DNA of 64,000 nucleotides, taken from Pseudonocardia halophobica. Lineage in GTDB: Bacteria > Actinomycetota > Actinomycetes > Mycobacteriales > Pseudonocardiaceae. This document shows positions 15,914 through 24,726 of this stretch, piece after piece. Within the stretch, counting starts at the first letter, position 1. Each line of letters starts with the position of its first letter. The stretch is from the NCBI RefSeq assembly GCF_027922425.1, contig NZ_BSFQ01000003.1, forward strand, positions 310,001 to 374,000, written 5' to 3'. The position numbers were made by a program, and so were the translations under genes. The notes under the pieces were generated by a model. The model saw nothing but the letters and a program-made list of their open reading frames with translations, searched no databases and had not been told where the DNA came from.

Positions 15914-17394
15914 GCGGGCTCCTTCCCGAAGATCGACCGGGCCTCGCCCGCGGTCACCACGGAGCCGGTGACGATCACGCCGACGCCCGAGTCCCCGGCC
16001 TCCTCGGCCAGCTCGACGCCCTGGTCGATCGCCGCCGCCAGCTGCGGCTCCACGCTCACCCGGTCCCGCCCGAACACCTCGACGGCCAGCGCCGCCAGCT
16101 CGTCCGGGTCCATGGCGCGCGGCGACGAGTTCATGGTCACCACGACCTCGTGCACCGCGGGCTCGAGCGACTCCAGCAGGCCCTTCGCGTCCTTGTCCCG
16201 CATCACGCCGATCACCGCGACCAGCCGCGTGAACCGGAACTCCGACATCAGCGCGGCGGCCAGCGCGCGGGCGCCGTGCGGGTTGTGCGCGGCGTCGATC
16301 AGCACCGTCGGCCGGCCCGGCCCGCCCTGCATTGGCTCCAGCCGCCCCGGCGAGGTGATCGACGCGAACGCCGCGCGGACCGCGTCGGGATCCAGCGGCT
16401 GCTGCGGGCCCGCCCCGACCAGCGCCTCCGCGGCGGCCAGCGCGATCGCCGCGTTGGACGCCTGGTGCTCGCCGTGCAGCGGCAGGAAGATCTCGTCGTA
16501 CCGGCCGGACAGGCCCTGCAGCTCCAGCCGCTGCCCGCCCACGGCCAGCTCGCGCTCGCGCACCCCGAACTCGGCGCCCTCGCGGGCCACCTGGGCGTCG
16601 ACCTCGGCGCAGCGCTCGAGGAGCACCTCCGCCACGGCCTTGTCCTGCGCGGCGAGCACCGCGACGGAGCCGGGCTTGATGATCCCGGCCTTCTCCCGCG
16701 CGATTCCCAGGAGGTCCGTGCCCAGGTACTCGGCGTGGTCGAGGCCGACCGGGGTGATCACCGAGACCCGGGCGTCGACGACGTTGGTCGCGTCCCACCG
16801 GCCGCCCAGCCCGACCTCGACGATCCCGGCCTCGACCGGCGCGTCGGCGAACGCCGAGTACGCCATGGCCGTGAGCACCTCGAACTTGCTGAGCCTGATC
16901 TCGTTCTTCGCGTCGAGCAGCTCGACGAAGGGCTCGACGTCCCGGTAGGCCTGCACGTACTGCGCGGGCGAGACGGGCCGGTTGTCGAGGTTGATCCGCT
17001 CGGTGGCCCGCTGCAGGTGCGGGCTGGTGTACCGGCCCGTGCGCAGCCCGATCTCGCTGAGGATCGCGTCGACCATGCGGGCCGTGGAGGTCTTGCCGTT
17101 CGTGCCGGTGAGGTGCACGACTGGGTAGCCGGTCTGCGGGTCGCCGAGGACCTCGACGAGCGCCCGGATCCGGTCCAGCGACGGCTCCATGACCGTCTCC
17201 GGCCAGCGCCGGTCCAGCTCGGCCTCGACCGCGAGGAACTCGGCGTACTCCGCCACCGTGGACTGCGCGGGCACGACGTCCGGGGTGTCCGAGCCGCGGA
17301 TCTGGTCCAGGACGTGGGAGATCACCGCGTCCTGGGCCTGCTCCTCCGGAGCGCGGACCTCGCCCTCGCCCTCGGGGGGTTCCGGATCCGTCAC
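15910..17394 (-). CDS. folC: Bifunctional folylpolyglutamate synthase / dihydrofolate synthase
   Basis: Adds glutamate to dihydropteroate and to reduced folates, using ATP. 494 residues. The Mur-ligase-type P-loop is HLTGTNGKTSTAR (about 93-105). GIVEVGLGGRWDATNVV and ITPVGLDHAEYLG carry the Mg/ATP-site residues, GEHQASNAAIALAA the central-domain helix, and IDAAHNPHGARALAAAL the C-terminal glutamate-ligase domain. An acidic Pro/Glu-rich N-terminal extension of about 20 residues precedes the core. GTG 17394 overlaps the stop of a mini-ORF. The gene follows valS, as in most actinobacteria. Confidence 0.93.
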   Translation of the reverse strand: MTDPEPPEGEGEVRAPEEQAQDAVISHVLDQIRGSDTPDVVPAQSTVAEYAEFLAVEAELDRRWPETVMEPSLDRIRALVEVLGDPQTGYPVVHLTGTNGKTSTARMVDAILSEIGLRTGRYTSPHLQRATERINLDNRPVSPAQYVQAYRDVEPFVELLDAKNEIRLSKFEVLTAMAYSAFADAPVEAGIVEVGLGGRWDATNVVDARVSVITPVGLDHAEYLGTDLLGIAREKAGIIKPGSVAVLAAQDKAVAEVLLERCAEVDAQVAREGAEFGVRERELAVGGQRLELQGLSGRYDEIFLPLHGEHQASNAAIALAAAEALVGAGPQQPLDPDAVRAAFASITSPGRLEPMQGGPGRPTVLIDAAHNPHGARALAAALMSEFRFTRLVAVIGVMRDKDAKGLLESLEPAVHEVVVTMNSSPRAMDPDELAALAVEVFGRDRVSVEPQLAAAIDQGVELAEEAGDSGVGVIVTGSVVTAGEARSIFGKEPA

Positions 17395-17441
17395 CGCGGC
17401 ACCTCCACGCCGGCCGGGCGGACCGTGCGCACGAGGCTCAT
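17391..17441 (-). CDS. 16-residue mini-ORF bridging valS and folC
   Basis: ATG 17441 overlaps the valS stop as ATGA, and the TGA at 17391-17393 overlaps the folC GTG as GTGA. It encodes [16 protein letters not shown]. As with the mini-ORF after folC, the stop/start overlaps occur at both ends and leave no untranslated gap. It may be a translational coupling device; no independent function can be argued. Confidence 0.35.
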   Translation of the reverse strand: MSLVRTVRPAGVEVPR

Positions 17442-20065
17442 GAGGCCGGCAGCCCCTCGAGCCGCGCCGTGACCCGCTCGATCTCGGCGACGGCGGCCTC
17501 CCGCCGCGCCCGGATCCCGTCGACGACCTGCGCCGGGGCCTTCTCGGTGAACTTGGGGTTCCCGAGCTTCTTCTCGGCCTGCTCCAGCTCCTTCTGCGCG
17601 GCCGCCAGGTCGCGCCCCAGCCGGGCCCGCTCGGCGGCGACGTCGATCGCCCCGGACGTGTCCAGCTCGACGTGGACGGTGTCGCCGTTGAGCGCGACCT
17701 CGACCGTGGCGGTCGGCGCGAAGTCCGCGCCCGCCGGGTCGAGGCGGGTGAGGAACCGGACGGCCCTCTCGTGCCGGGCCAGGCCCGCGGTCTCCAGCCC
17801 GACCAGCAGCGCGGCGACCGACTTGCGGTCCGGCAGGCCCTGCTCGGTGCGGAAGCGGCGGACCTCGGTGATCAGCTTCTGCAGCGCCTCGACGCGTGCG
17901 ACCGCGGCGGCGTCGACCGGCAGCCCGGTGTCCTCGCCGGGCCAGGTCGCGGTCACGACCGTCTCGCCGCCGGTCAGCGACGTCCACAGCGCCTCGGTGA
18001 CGAACGGGACGATCGGGTGCAGGATCCTCAGCAGCGCGTCGAACACGTGCCCCAGGACGGCGCGGGTGCCCTCGGCCGTGCCCGGGTCGTCGAGCTGGGG
18101 CTTGGCCAGCTCGAGGTACCAGTCGCACAGCTCGTCCCACGTGAAGTGGTAGAGGCCCTCGGTGGCCTTGGCGAACTGGAAGTCCTCGAGCAGCGCGTCC
18201 GTCTGCTCCCGGACCTCGCGCAGCCGCCCGAGGATCCAGCGGTCCGCGTCGGTCGGCTCGGTGGGCAGCGGCAGGGCCGGGTCGGCGCCGTTGGCCTCCG
18301 CGAACCGGACGGCGTTCCACAGCTTGGTGGTGAAGTTGCGGGAGCCCGCGACCCACTCCGTGGACAGCGACATGTCCGTGCCCGGGTTCGACCCGCGGGC
18401 GATGGTGAACCGCAGCGCGTCGGCCCCGTAGGCGTCGATCAGCTCGAGCGGGTCGATGACGTTGCCCTTGGACTTCGACATCTTCTTGCCGTGCTCGTCG
18501 CGGATGAGCCCGTGCAGGTAGACGTGCTCGAACGGCGAGCGGCCCATCGCGTAGGTGCCGAACATCATCATCCGGACGACCCAGAAGAACAGGATGTCGT
18601 AGCCGGTGACCAGGACGGAGTTCGGGTAGTACCGCTCCAGGTCCGGGGTCTCGTCCGGCCAGCCCAGCGTGGAGAACGGCCACAGGCCCGAGGAGAACCA
18701 GGTGTCGAGGACGTCCTCGTCCTGGCGCCAGCCCTCGCCGGTCGGGACCTCGTCGTCCGGCCCGACACAGACCGTCTCGCCGCCGGGCCCGTACCAGACC
18801 GGGATGCGGTGGCCCCACCACAGCTGCCGGGAGATGCACCAGTCGTGCATGTTGTCGACCCAGTCGAAGAACCGCGACGACATCTCCGGCGGGTGGATCT
18901 TCGTCTCGCCCGAGCGGACGGCGTCGCCCGACGCCTTGGCCAGGGACTCGACCCGGACGAACCACTGCAGCGACAGCCGCGGCTCGATCGGGACGCCGGT
19001 GCGCGAGTCGTGCCCGACGCTGTGGACGTACGGCCGCTTCTCCGCGACGATCCGGCCCTCGGCCCGCAGCTGCTCGCGGATGGCCTCGCGCGCCGCGAAC
19101 CGGTCCATGCCGTCGTACGGGGTGCCCGAGTTCGCGATGACCCCGGACTCGTCCATGATCGTCGGCATCGGCAGGTCGTGCCGGCGGCCCATCTCGAAGT
19201 CGTTCGGGTCGTGCGCCGGGGTGATCTTGACGGCGCCGGAGCCGAACTCCGGGTCGACGTACGGGTCGGCGATGACCGGGATGTCCCGCCCGGTGACGGG
19301 CATGCGGACGGTCCGGCCGACGAGGTGGGTGTACCGCTCGTCGTCCGGGTGGACCGCGACGGCCGTGTCGCCCAGCATCGTCTCGACGCGGGTGGTGGCG
19401 ACGACGATCGAGTCCTCGCCGTCCCCGTAGCGCATCGAGACGAGCTCGCCCTCGACCTCCTTGTGGTCGACCTCGATGTCCGAGATGGCGCTCTGCAGCG
19501 CGGGCGACCAGTTGACCAGGCGCTCGGCCCGGTAGATCAGCCCCTCGTCGAACATCTTCTTGAAGACGGTCTGGACGGCGCGGGACAGGCCCTCGTCGAG
19601 CGTGAACCGCTCGCGCGTCCAGTCCACCCCGTCCCCGAGGCGCTTCATCTGACCCAGGATCGAGCCGCCCGACTCGGCCTTCCACTCCCAGACGCGCCGG
19701 ACGAACTCCTCGCGCCCCAGCTCGCGGCGCCCCGGCTCGCCGGCCTCGGCCAGCCGGCGCTCGACGACGCTCTGGGTGGCGATGCCCGCGTGGTCCATGC
19801 CCGGCAGCCACAGCGCGTCGTACCCCTGCATGCGGCGTCGCCGGGTGAGGACGTCGATCAGGGTGTGGTCCATGGCGTGCCCGAGGTGCAGGCTCCCCGT
19901 GACGTTCGGCGGCGGGATGACGATGCAGTACGGCGGCTCGCCCGACGCCGGGTCCGCCTCGAAGTAGCCGCGGTCGACCCAGCGCCGGTACAGGACGCCC
20001 TCTACCTCCGCCGGGTTCCACTTCGGCGGGAGGGAGGTGGTGCGCGCTGGGAGGGTCTCGGTCAC
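17438..20065 (-). CDS. valS: Valyl-tRNA synthetase
   Basis: Charges tRNA-Val with valine and edits threonyl errors. 875 residues, a normal bacterial length. The class Ia signature HLGH is in [18 protein letters not shown] near residue 50. The CP1 editing domain includes [15 protein letters not shown]. The KMSKS loop is [10 protein letters not shown]. An anticodon-binding domain and a C-terminal coiled coil ([29 protein letters not shown]) complete it. GTG 20065 lies 7 bases after TAGACT, so the transcript is probably leaderless. I see no T-box or attenuator in the 77 bases upstream. The stop overlaps a mini-ORF leading to folC. Confidence 0.97.
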   Translation of the reverse strand: MTETLPARTTSLPPKWNPAEVEGVLYRRWVDRGYFEADPASGEPPYCIVIPPPNVTGSLHLGHAMDHTLIDVLTRRRRMQGYDALWLPGMDHAGIATQSVVERRLAEAGEPGRRELGREEFVRRVWEWKAESGGSILGQMKRLGDGVDWTRERFTLDEGLSRAVQTVFKKMFDEGLIYRAERLVNWSPALQSAISDIEVDHKEVEGELVSMRYGDGEDSIVVATTRVETMLGDTAVAVHPDDERYTHLVGRTVRMPVTGRDIPVIADPYVDPEFGSGAVKITPAHDPNDFEMGRRHDLPMPTIMDESGVIANSGTPYDGMDRFAAREAIREQLRAEGRIVAEKRPYVHSVGHDSRTGVPIEPRLSLQWFVRVESLAKASGDAVRSGETKIHPPEMSSRFFDWVDNMHDWCISRQLWWGHRIPVWYGPGGETVCVGPDDEVPTGEGWRQDEDVLDTWFSSGLWPFSTLGWPDETPDLERYYPNSVLVTGYDILFFWVVRMMMFGTYAMGRSPFEHVYLHGLIRDEHGKKMSKSKGNVIDPLELIDAYGADALRFTIARGSNPGTDMSLSTEWVAGSRNFTTKLWNAVRFAEANGADPALPLPTEPTDADRWILGRLREVREQTDALLEDFQFAKATEGLYHFTWDELCDWYLELAKPQLDDPGTAEGTRAVLGHVFDALLRILHPIVPFVTEALWTSLTGGETVVTATWPGEDTGLPVDAAAVARVEALQKLITEVRRFRTEQGLPDRKSVAALLVGLETAGLARHERAVRFLTRLDPAGADFAPTATVEVALNGDTVHVELDTSGAIDVAAERARLGRDLAAAQKELEQAEKKLGNPKFTEKAPAQVVDGIRARREAAVAEIERVTARLEGLPAS

Positions 20066-20142
20066 GCAGTCAAGTCTACGAGCCGGGTACGACACGTTTC
20101 CGGGGGTGGGTCGCGCCCCGGCACGCCCGGTCGTCGCGCCGA

Positions 20143-20844
20143 TCAGCGGCCCCGCAGCGGCAGGAACACGACGTGCAGGTGCGCGAACCCGAGCACCGGG
20201 GCGAGCGCGCGGGCGCGGACCAGGCCGGGGTCGAGCGCGCGGACGGTGCCGCTGGTGGGCTCGTAGACCCGCCAGGTGCCGTCGTCGGCGATCCGCAGGG
20301 CGAGGCAGTAGTGCCGCGGCACCAGCGACCCGACGAGCAGCGGGACGGGCCGGCGGGCGGCCAGGGCCGCCTCGACCTCCCGGATCGCCGTGTCGACGTC
20401 CGTCGCCGAGGCGTCGTCGACGAACCGGATGCGGTAGCGGCCCGCGCCCGGGGCGTGGGTGTGCAGCCAGCGCAGGAAGCCCCACGGCGTGGTGCCCAGC
20501 GCTCGCGGCCAGAGCCGGTTGGTCGCGGCGTGGATCTCGCGCTGGCGCGCGTCGTAGCGGGCGGCGAAGCCGCGGACGATGCCGCTCGCGTCCGTCTCCC
20601 GCAGCTCCAGCTTCTCCAGCTCGGCGGGATCGGCCCAGGTGGCGAGGGCGAGGAGCACGGCGCTGCCGCACGTGGTGCCGTCGACCTGGTCGAGCCGGGT
20701 GCCCGCGTGCCGCTGCTCCCCCAGCGCCTCGCCGATCAGCGGCCGGCGCTCGCCGGACAGGACCTTCACGGCAGCGACGGGCACCGGCACGGGCCGCGAG
20801 ACCAGCCGTTGCGCCGCCCTCCCGATCGCCGACACCGTCCGCAC
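20143..20844 (-). CDS. Unrecognised protein with papain-like Cys/His features
   Basis: I cannot name a family for this 233-residue protein. [14 protein letters not shown] near residue 58 puts a Cys at the start of a helix. [27 protein letters not shown] near residues 180-205 gives a His on a strand followed by an Asp/Glu-containing strand. This is the Cys-His-acid layout of papain-fold peptidases or transglutaminase-like proteins. There is no clear signal peptide, so it is likely cytoplasmic. GTG 20844 is chosen because TACCGT lies 6 bases upstream; the longer start at 20883 would lie upstream of that promoter box. It precedes valS on the same strand with a 77-base gap. Confidence 0.55.
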   Translation of the reverse strand: MRTVSAIGRAAQRLVSRPVPVPVAAVKVLSGERRPLIGEALGEQRHAGTRLDQVDGTTCGSAVLLALATWADPAELEKLELRETDASGIVRGFAARYDARQREIHAATNRLWPRALGTTPWGFLRWLHTHAPGAGRYRIRFVDDASATDVDTAIREVEAALAARRPVPLLVGSLVPRHYCLALRIADDGTWRVYEPTSGTVRALDPGLVRARALAPVLGFAHLHVVFLPLRGR

Positions 20845-20986
20845 GCGGTCACGGTAGCGCGCGGCGGCGGGCGGGCGGCTCACGCCGGGCGCCGGTCGGC
20901 CGCACCCGTCGCCGGCGCGCGCACCACCGTCCGGGCGGCCCCGAGCGGGGCGGGCGGTCGTCCGGTTCCCGATCTAGGTTGGCCGC

Positions 20987-21412
20987 ATGAGCGCAGAGCT
21001 GACCCCGGAGATCGTCGAGTTCCTCAACCACGGCACCCGCACCGGGGTGCTCGCCTGGACGGCGGCGGACGGCCGCCCGCTGGCCGCCCCGGTCTGGTTC
21101 CTGGTCGAGGACGGCACGCTGATCTTCAACACCGGGCGGGACACGGCGAAGGGGCGGGCGCTCGCCCGCGACCCGCGGGTCGCGCTGGCGGTCGACCTGC
21201 CGGCGCCGCCGTACGCGTTCGTGCAGGTCCAGGGCGTGGCGGAGACGAGCGAGGACCCCGCCGAGCTGCTCCGGACCGCCACCGCGCTGGGCGGGCGCTA
21301 CATGGGCGCCGACCGCGCGGAGGAGTTCGGGAAGCGCAACGGGGTCCCCGGGGAACTCCTGGTCCGGGTGCGCCCGACCAAGGTCCTGGCGCACCTGGAC
21401 GTGTCGGGCTAA
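20987..21412 (+). CDS. PPOX-class F420-dependent oxidoreductase-like protein
   Basis: A 141-residue split-barrel flavin/deazaflavin-binding protein. LAWTAADGRPLAAPVWFLVEDGTLIFNT, GRALARDPRVALAVDLPAPPYAFVQVQG and LLVRVRPTKVLAHLD follow the pattern of the actinobacterial TIGR03618 group, in which F420 rather than FMN is the usual cofactor. The substrate is unknown. ATG 20987 lies 6 bases after TAGGTT, a leaderless start. The 3' end overlaps the convergent DUF6457 gene by 4 bases. Confidence 0.78.
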   Translation: MSAELTPEIVEFLNHGTRTGVLAWTAADGRPLAAPVWFLVEDGTLIFNTGRDTAKGRALARDPRVALAVDLPAPPYAFVQVQGVAETSEDPAELLRTATALGGRYMGADRAEEFGKRNGVPGELLVRVRPTKVLAHLDVSG

Positions 21413-21717
21413 CCGCGGTTGTCGGGGTCGTTCGACGGGACACCGCGCTCGGTGTCGGCGTCCCAGCCCTCGGCGAGGGCGGAGATCTTCTGCGCGTAGT
21501 CCGCGGCGGCGACCTGCGGCTCCTGCGCCCGGCCCGCGGCGACCCCGATCAGGAACGCCGTCACCGGCGCGGCCGGCCGGCTCACGCCGTGCGCGACGTC
21601 CGACGTCAGGTCGAGCACGGCGTCCACGCTCTTCTCGCTGTCCACCTGACCCTCGAGCCCCAGCTCGCGGGACACGGCGGTGATCCACTCCGACATGGCC
21701 TTCGCGTCGTCACTCAC
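21409..21717 (-). CDS. Small DUF6457-like protein
   Basis: A 102-residue helical, acidic protein. MSEWITAVSRELGLE, VDAVLDLTSDVAHGVSRPAAPVTAFLIGVAAGR and a C-terminal KISALAEGWD match the pattern of the small DUF6457 proteins, which in some actinobacteria are fused or linked to MobA-type molybdopterin nucleotidyltransferases. No molybdenum gene is nearby, so the role is open. The family assignment is from memory of the pattern. Confidence 0.55.
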   Translation of the reverse strand: MSDDAKAMSEWITAVSRELGLEGQVDSEKSVDAVLDLTSDVAHGVSRPAAPVTAFLIGVAAGRAQEPQVAAADYAQKISALAEGWDADTERGVPSNDPDNRG

Positions 21718-21762
21718 GGCGGGAAGGTACCCCGGCGCACCGCGGCCGAACCCCCGTGCGGG

Positions 21763-21900
21763 TCAGCCGGAGAACAAGGCGGGGATCTTCGTGAGCAGCG
21801 CGATCAGGCCGTACAGGAAGGGCGCCGCCACCCACACCCACGCCAGGACGACGAGGGCGACGGGCGGGCCACCCGTGCGGTCCGGTGTGCTCGCGCTCAT
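21763..21900 (-). CDS. MFS transporter small accessory membrane subunit
   Basis: A 45-residue single-span membrane peptide (hydrophobic from about residue 13 to 38). Its ATG at 21900 overlaps the stop of the oxalate/formate-type MFS gene as ATGA. Small peptides in exactly this position are a recognised accompaniment of OFA-family carriers. It is too short for most gene finders, but the coupling and hydrophobicity make it convincing. Confidence 0.65.
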   Translation of the reverse strand: MSASTPDRTGGPPVALVVLAWVWVAAPFLYGLIALLTKIPALFSG

Positions 21901-23276
21901 GTGCGTGCCTCCTCCTCGCTCCGTGCCGCCCGCTCGGGCTCGTGCCACTTGTCGGCGACCGGCCGCACCAGCTCGTTCGCGACGAAGCCGAGGACCAGCA
22001 GCACGATCATCACCAGGAAGGCGGGCGTGTACTTCGACGGGCCGGCGACGTCCGAGCGGGCGTCGGCGATCGCGTTGACGATGATCGGCCCGAGGACGCC
22101 GGCCGTGGACCAGGCCGTGAGCAGCCGGCCGTGGATGGCGCCGACCTGGTAGGTGCCGAACAGGTCGCGCAGGTACGCCGGGATCGTCGAGAAGCCGGCG
22201 CCGTAGAACGACAGGATCAGCATCGTGCAGATCAGGAAGACGGCCTTGTTGCCCTCGCCGATGAACGTCAGCGCCAGGTAGAGCAGCGCGCCGACGCCCA
22301 GGTAGAGCCGGTAGATGTTCTTGCGGCCGATGAGGTCCGAGACCGTGGACCACACGAACCGGCCGAGCATGTTGGCCAGCGACAGGATCGACACGAACGC
22401 CGTGGCCGCGGCGGCGAGCGTCTGCGCCGGCGAGGCGTCGCGGAAGAAGTCCTGGTAGATCGGGTTCGCCTTCTCCAGGATGCCGATCCCAGCGGTCACG
22501 TTGAAGCAGAGCACGATCCACAGCAGCCAGAACTGCGGCGTCTTGATGGCGTTCGCGGCGGAGACGCTCGCGGTGCTGACCATCGCCCGCGCCTTCTGCT
22601 TCGCCGGGTCCCACCCCGCGGGCTTCCAGTCGGCGGCCGGGACGCGGATGAGCAGCCAGCCCATCGTCATGAAGACCGCGTAGACCACGCCGTGGATGAG
22701 GAAGGCCAGCGCGATGCCGTTCGGGTTCGGGTCGTTACCGGTGGCGCCGAAGGCCGACAGCATCGACGCGGTCCACGGGTTGGCGATCAGCGCGCCGCCG
22801 CCGAAGCCCATGATCGCGATGCCGGTCGCCAGGCCGGGCCGGTCCGGGAACCACTTGATCAGCGTGGACACGGGCGAGATGTAGCCGATGCCCAGCCCGA
22901 TCCCGCCGATGCCGCCGTACCCCACGACGACCAGCCAGTACTGACCCAGCCAGATGCCGAGGGCCGAGACCAGGAAGCCGGTGGCGAAACAGGCCGACGC
23001 GACGGCCATCGCCCAGCGCGGGCCGTTCGTGTCGACCTTCGTGCCGAACACCGCCGCGGAGATGCCGAGCATGACGATGCCCAGGGTGAACGGCAGCGCG
23101 CTGAGCACGCCGCTGATGTCCAGGCCCTTCTCGAGGGAGCCCTTGAACGCGCTCCACGCGTAGACCTGGCCGATCGCGAGGTGGATCGACAGCGCAGCGG
23201 GCGGGACCAGCCAGCGGCTCCAGCCCGGTGGGGCGACGATCCGTTCCCGCGAGAGGAACCCCGGCGTTCCCGACAT
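21897..23276 (-). CDS. OFA-family MFS transporter (oxalate/formate antiporter-like)
   Basis: A 459-residue protein with twelve membrane segments. LSIHLAIGQVYAWSAFKGSLEKGL near residue 30, YGGIGGIGLGIGYISPVSTLIKWFPDRPGLATGIAIMGFG and LANMLGRFVWSTVSDLIGRKN are characteristic of OFA-family carriers, which exchange small carboxylates. ATG 23276 has GGAGGTGG upstream. A TTGCCG-N17-TACGGT promoter precedes it. The next gene encodes a single-span small subunit. Divergent from it is a CaiB/BaiF CoA-transferase, so together they may import and activate a carboxylic acid. No oxalyl-CoA decarboxylase is seen, so oxalate itself is unproven. Confidence 0.87.
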   Translation of the reverse strand: MSGTPGFLSRERIVAPPGWSRWLVPPAALSIHLAIGQVYAWSAFKGSLEKGLDISGVLSALPFTLGIVMLGISAAVFGTKVDTNGPRWAMAVASACFATGFLVSALGIWLGQYWLVVVGYGGIGGIGLGIGYISPVSTLIKWFPDRPGLATGIAIMGFGGGALIANPWTASMLSAFGATGNDPNPNGIALAFLIHGVVYAVFMTMGWLLIRVPAADWKPAGWDPAKQKARAMVSTASVSAANAIKTPQFWLLWIVLCFNVTAGIGILEKANPIYQDFFRDASPAQTLAAAATAFVSILSLANMLGRFVWSTVSDLIGRKNIYRLYLGVGALLYLALTFIGEGNKAVFLICTMLILSFYGAGFSTIPAYLRDLFGTYQVGAIHGRLLTAWSTAGVLGPIIVNAIADARSDVAGPSKYTPAFLVMIVLLVLGFVANELVRPVADKWHEPERAARSEEEART

Positions 23277-23305
23277 GCGACCACCTCCGTGCCTGTGCGG
23301 GCCGA

Positions 23306-23334
23306 ACCGTATGTCGCGGTACTTGACGCGGCAA
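23306..23334 (-). promoter_or_regulatory. Predicted sigma-A-type promoter of the OFA transporter gene
   Basis: On the minus strand, TTGCCG (23334-23329) and TACGGT (23311-23306) are separated by 17 bases, about 30 bases upstream of the start codon and its GGAGG site. Confidence 0.45.
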
Positions 23335-23404
23335 TTCCAGGCATTCCCCCTCGGCACGGCGGCCAACCCTCGGGCCCGTGCCCCTCGTGTGGTGGAGTGG
23401 ACGG

Positions 23405-24577
23405 GTGAGTGCACCGCTGACCGGGATCCGCGTGGTGTCCTTCGACCACGCCGTCTCCGTGCCCTACGCCGGGCGGCTGCTCGCCGACCTCGGCGCCGAC
23501 GTCGTCAAGGTCGAGCGGCCGGGCGGCGGCGACTTCGCCCGCGGCTACGACGCGGCCTGCGGCGACGTCTCCTCGTACTTCGCGTGGATCAACCGTGGCA
23601 AGCGCTCCGTGGTGCTCGACCTCAAGTCGGCCGACGGGCTCGCCGCGGCGCACCGGCTCGTCGACACCGCCGACGTCGTGCTGGCCAACCTCGGTCCCGG
23701 CGCCACCGCCCGGCTCGGGCTCGACGGCGACAGCCTCCGCGGCCGTCGGCCCTCGCTGATCACCTGCGAGCTGTCCGGGTACGGCGAGGGCGGGCCCGCC
23801 GCCGGCCGCAAGGCCTACGACGCGCTCATCCAGTCCGAGGCCGGTCTGCTCGAGCTGACCGGTGACGGCGACGTGACCGCCCGGGCCGGCATCTCCGTCG
23901 CCGACATCGCGGCCGGGGTGCAGGTCCAGTCCGCGGTGCTGGCGGCGCTGTTCCACCGCGAGCGCACCGGCGAGGGCGCCACGCTGCGGATCTCGCTGCT
24001 CGAGGCGCTCACCGAGTGGATGCACCAGCCGATGCTGTACGCGCTCGGCACCGGGCGGGCGCCGGCGCGCTCCGGCGGCCACCACCCCTCGATCGCGCCG
24101 TACGGCCCCTTCCCGTGCGCCGACGGCGCCGTGCACCTCGCCGTGCAGAACGAGCGGGAGTGGCTGCGGCTCTGCACGACCGTGCTCGGCGACCCGGCGG
24201 TCGCGGTCGACGAGCGCTTCGCCTCGGTGCGGGCGCGGGTGGAGCACCGCGACGCGCTGCACGACCTCCTGCACGCCCGCTTCGCCGGGCTCACGCAGGA
24301 GCGGCTCGGCGCGCTGCTCGACGAGGCCGACATCGCCTGGTCCGCGGTCGGGCACGTCGCCGAGCTCCCCCGGCACCCGCAGCTCGTCGCCCGCGCCCGG
24401 TTCGTCGGCGTGCCGGTGCCCGGGGGCGAGGCGGTGCCCATGGCCGTGCCGCCCGTCGACTCCAGCGCCTGGCCCCCGCCGCTCGACGCCGAGGTCCCCG
24501 CCCTGGGCGCCCACACCGCCGAGGTCCTCGCCGAGCTCGGCTACACGCCCGAGGAGATCGAGAAGCTGAGCGCCTGA
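23405..24577 (+). CDS. CaiB/BaiF family (class III) CoA-transferase
   Basis: A 390-residue class III CoA-transferase. The N-terminus GIRVVSFDHAVSVPYAGRLLADLGADVVKVERPGGGDFAR is diagnostic. The likely catalytic Asp is in ISVADIAAGV near residue 165, aligning with the formyl-CoA transferase Asp that forms the anhydride. AALFHRERTGEGATLRISLLEAL and the C-terminal HPQLVARARFV are also typical. GTG 23405 begins the conserved region. It is divergent from an OFA-type carboxylate carrier, 128 bases away. The acid and CoA donor are unknown. Confidence 0.88.
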   Translation: MSAPLTGIRVVSFDHAVSVPYAGRLLADLGADVVKVERPGGGDFARGYDAACGDVSSYFAWINRGKRSVVLDLKSADGLAAAHRLVDTADVVLANLGPGATARLGLDGDSLRGRRPSLITCELSGYGEGGPAAGRKAYDALIQSEAGLLELTGDGDVTARAGISVADIAAGVQVQSAVLAALFHRERTGEGATLRISLLEALTEWMHQPMLYALGTGRAPARSGGHHPSIAPYGPFPCADGAVHLAVQNEREWLRLCTTVLGDPAVAVDERFASVRARVEHRDALHDLLHARFAGLTQERLGALLDEADIAWSAVGHVAELPRHPQLVARARFVGVPVPGGEAVPMAVPPVDSSAWPPPLDAEVPALGAHTAEVLAELGYTPEEIEKLSA

Positions 24578-24586
24578 GCAGCGCAC

Positions 24587-24654
24587 CATGATCGCCGAGA
24601 GTGTGCGGTGACGGCTGCCCCGGCAGCCCTCACTGCACGCAGAGACCGATCATG
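24587..24654. repeat. Long compound inverted repeat after the CoA-transferase gene
   Basis: CATGATCG (24587-24594) pairs with CGATCATG (24647-24654). Inside, GTGCGGTGA pairs with TCACTGCAC with one mismatch, and the tip GGCTGCC/GGCAGCC (24613-24619, 24622-24628) is perfect. The whole can fold into a roughly 68-base interrupted hairpin. It precedes a separate strong terminator. Confidence 0.5.
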
Positions 24655-24677
24655 TGCCGGGCGGGCGGCCCGAGAAC

Positions 24678-24714
24678 GCGGAACGCCCGCCCTCGGGGAG
24701 GGCGGGCGTTCCGC
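24678..24714. terminator. Strong bidirectional terminator between the CoA-transferase gene and clpX
   Basis: A perfect 17-bp stem (24678-24694 with 24698-24714) with a 3-base GGG loop lies in the convergent gap, 12 bases from the clpX stop. It lacks a T-tract, as is usual in this group. Confidence 0.85.
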
Positions 24715-24726
24715 GGTAGGTGTCGC

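Noticed and set aside
20066..20142. T-box or attenuator upstream of valS
   Set aside because: The gap is only 77 bases, with no specifier stem or antiterminator, and the start looks leaderless.
23378..23404. CoA-transferase start at 23378
   Set aside because: The extra residues (MPLVWWSGR) are not part of the family N-terminus, which begins right after GTG 23405.
24600..24660. Possible tRNA or small structured RNA in the CoA-transferase/clpX gap
   Set aside because: The nested stems do not form a cloverleaf, and there is no T-loop or CCA-like end. Kept only as an inverted repeat.
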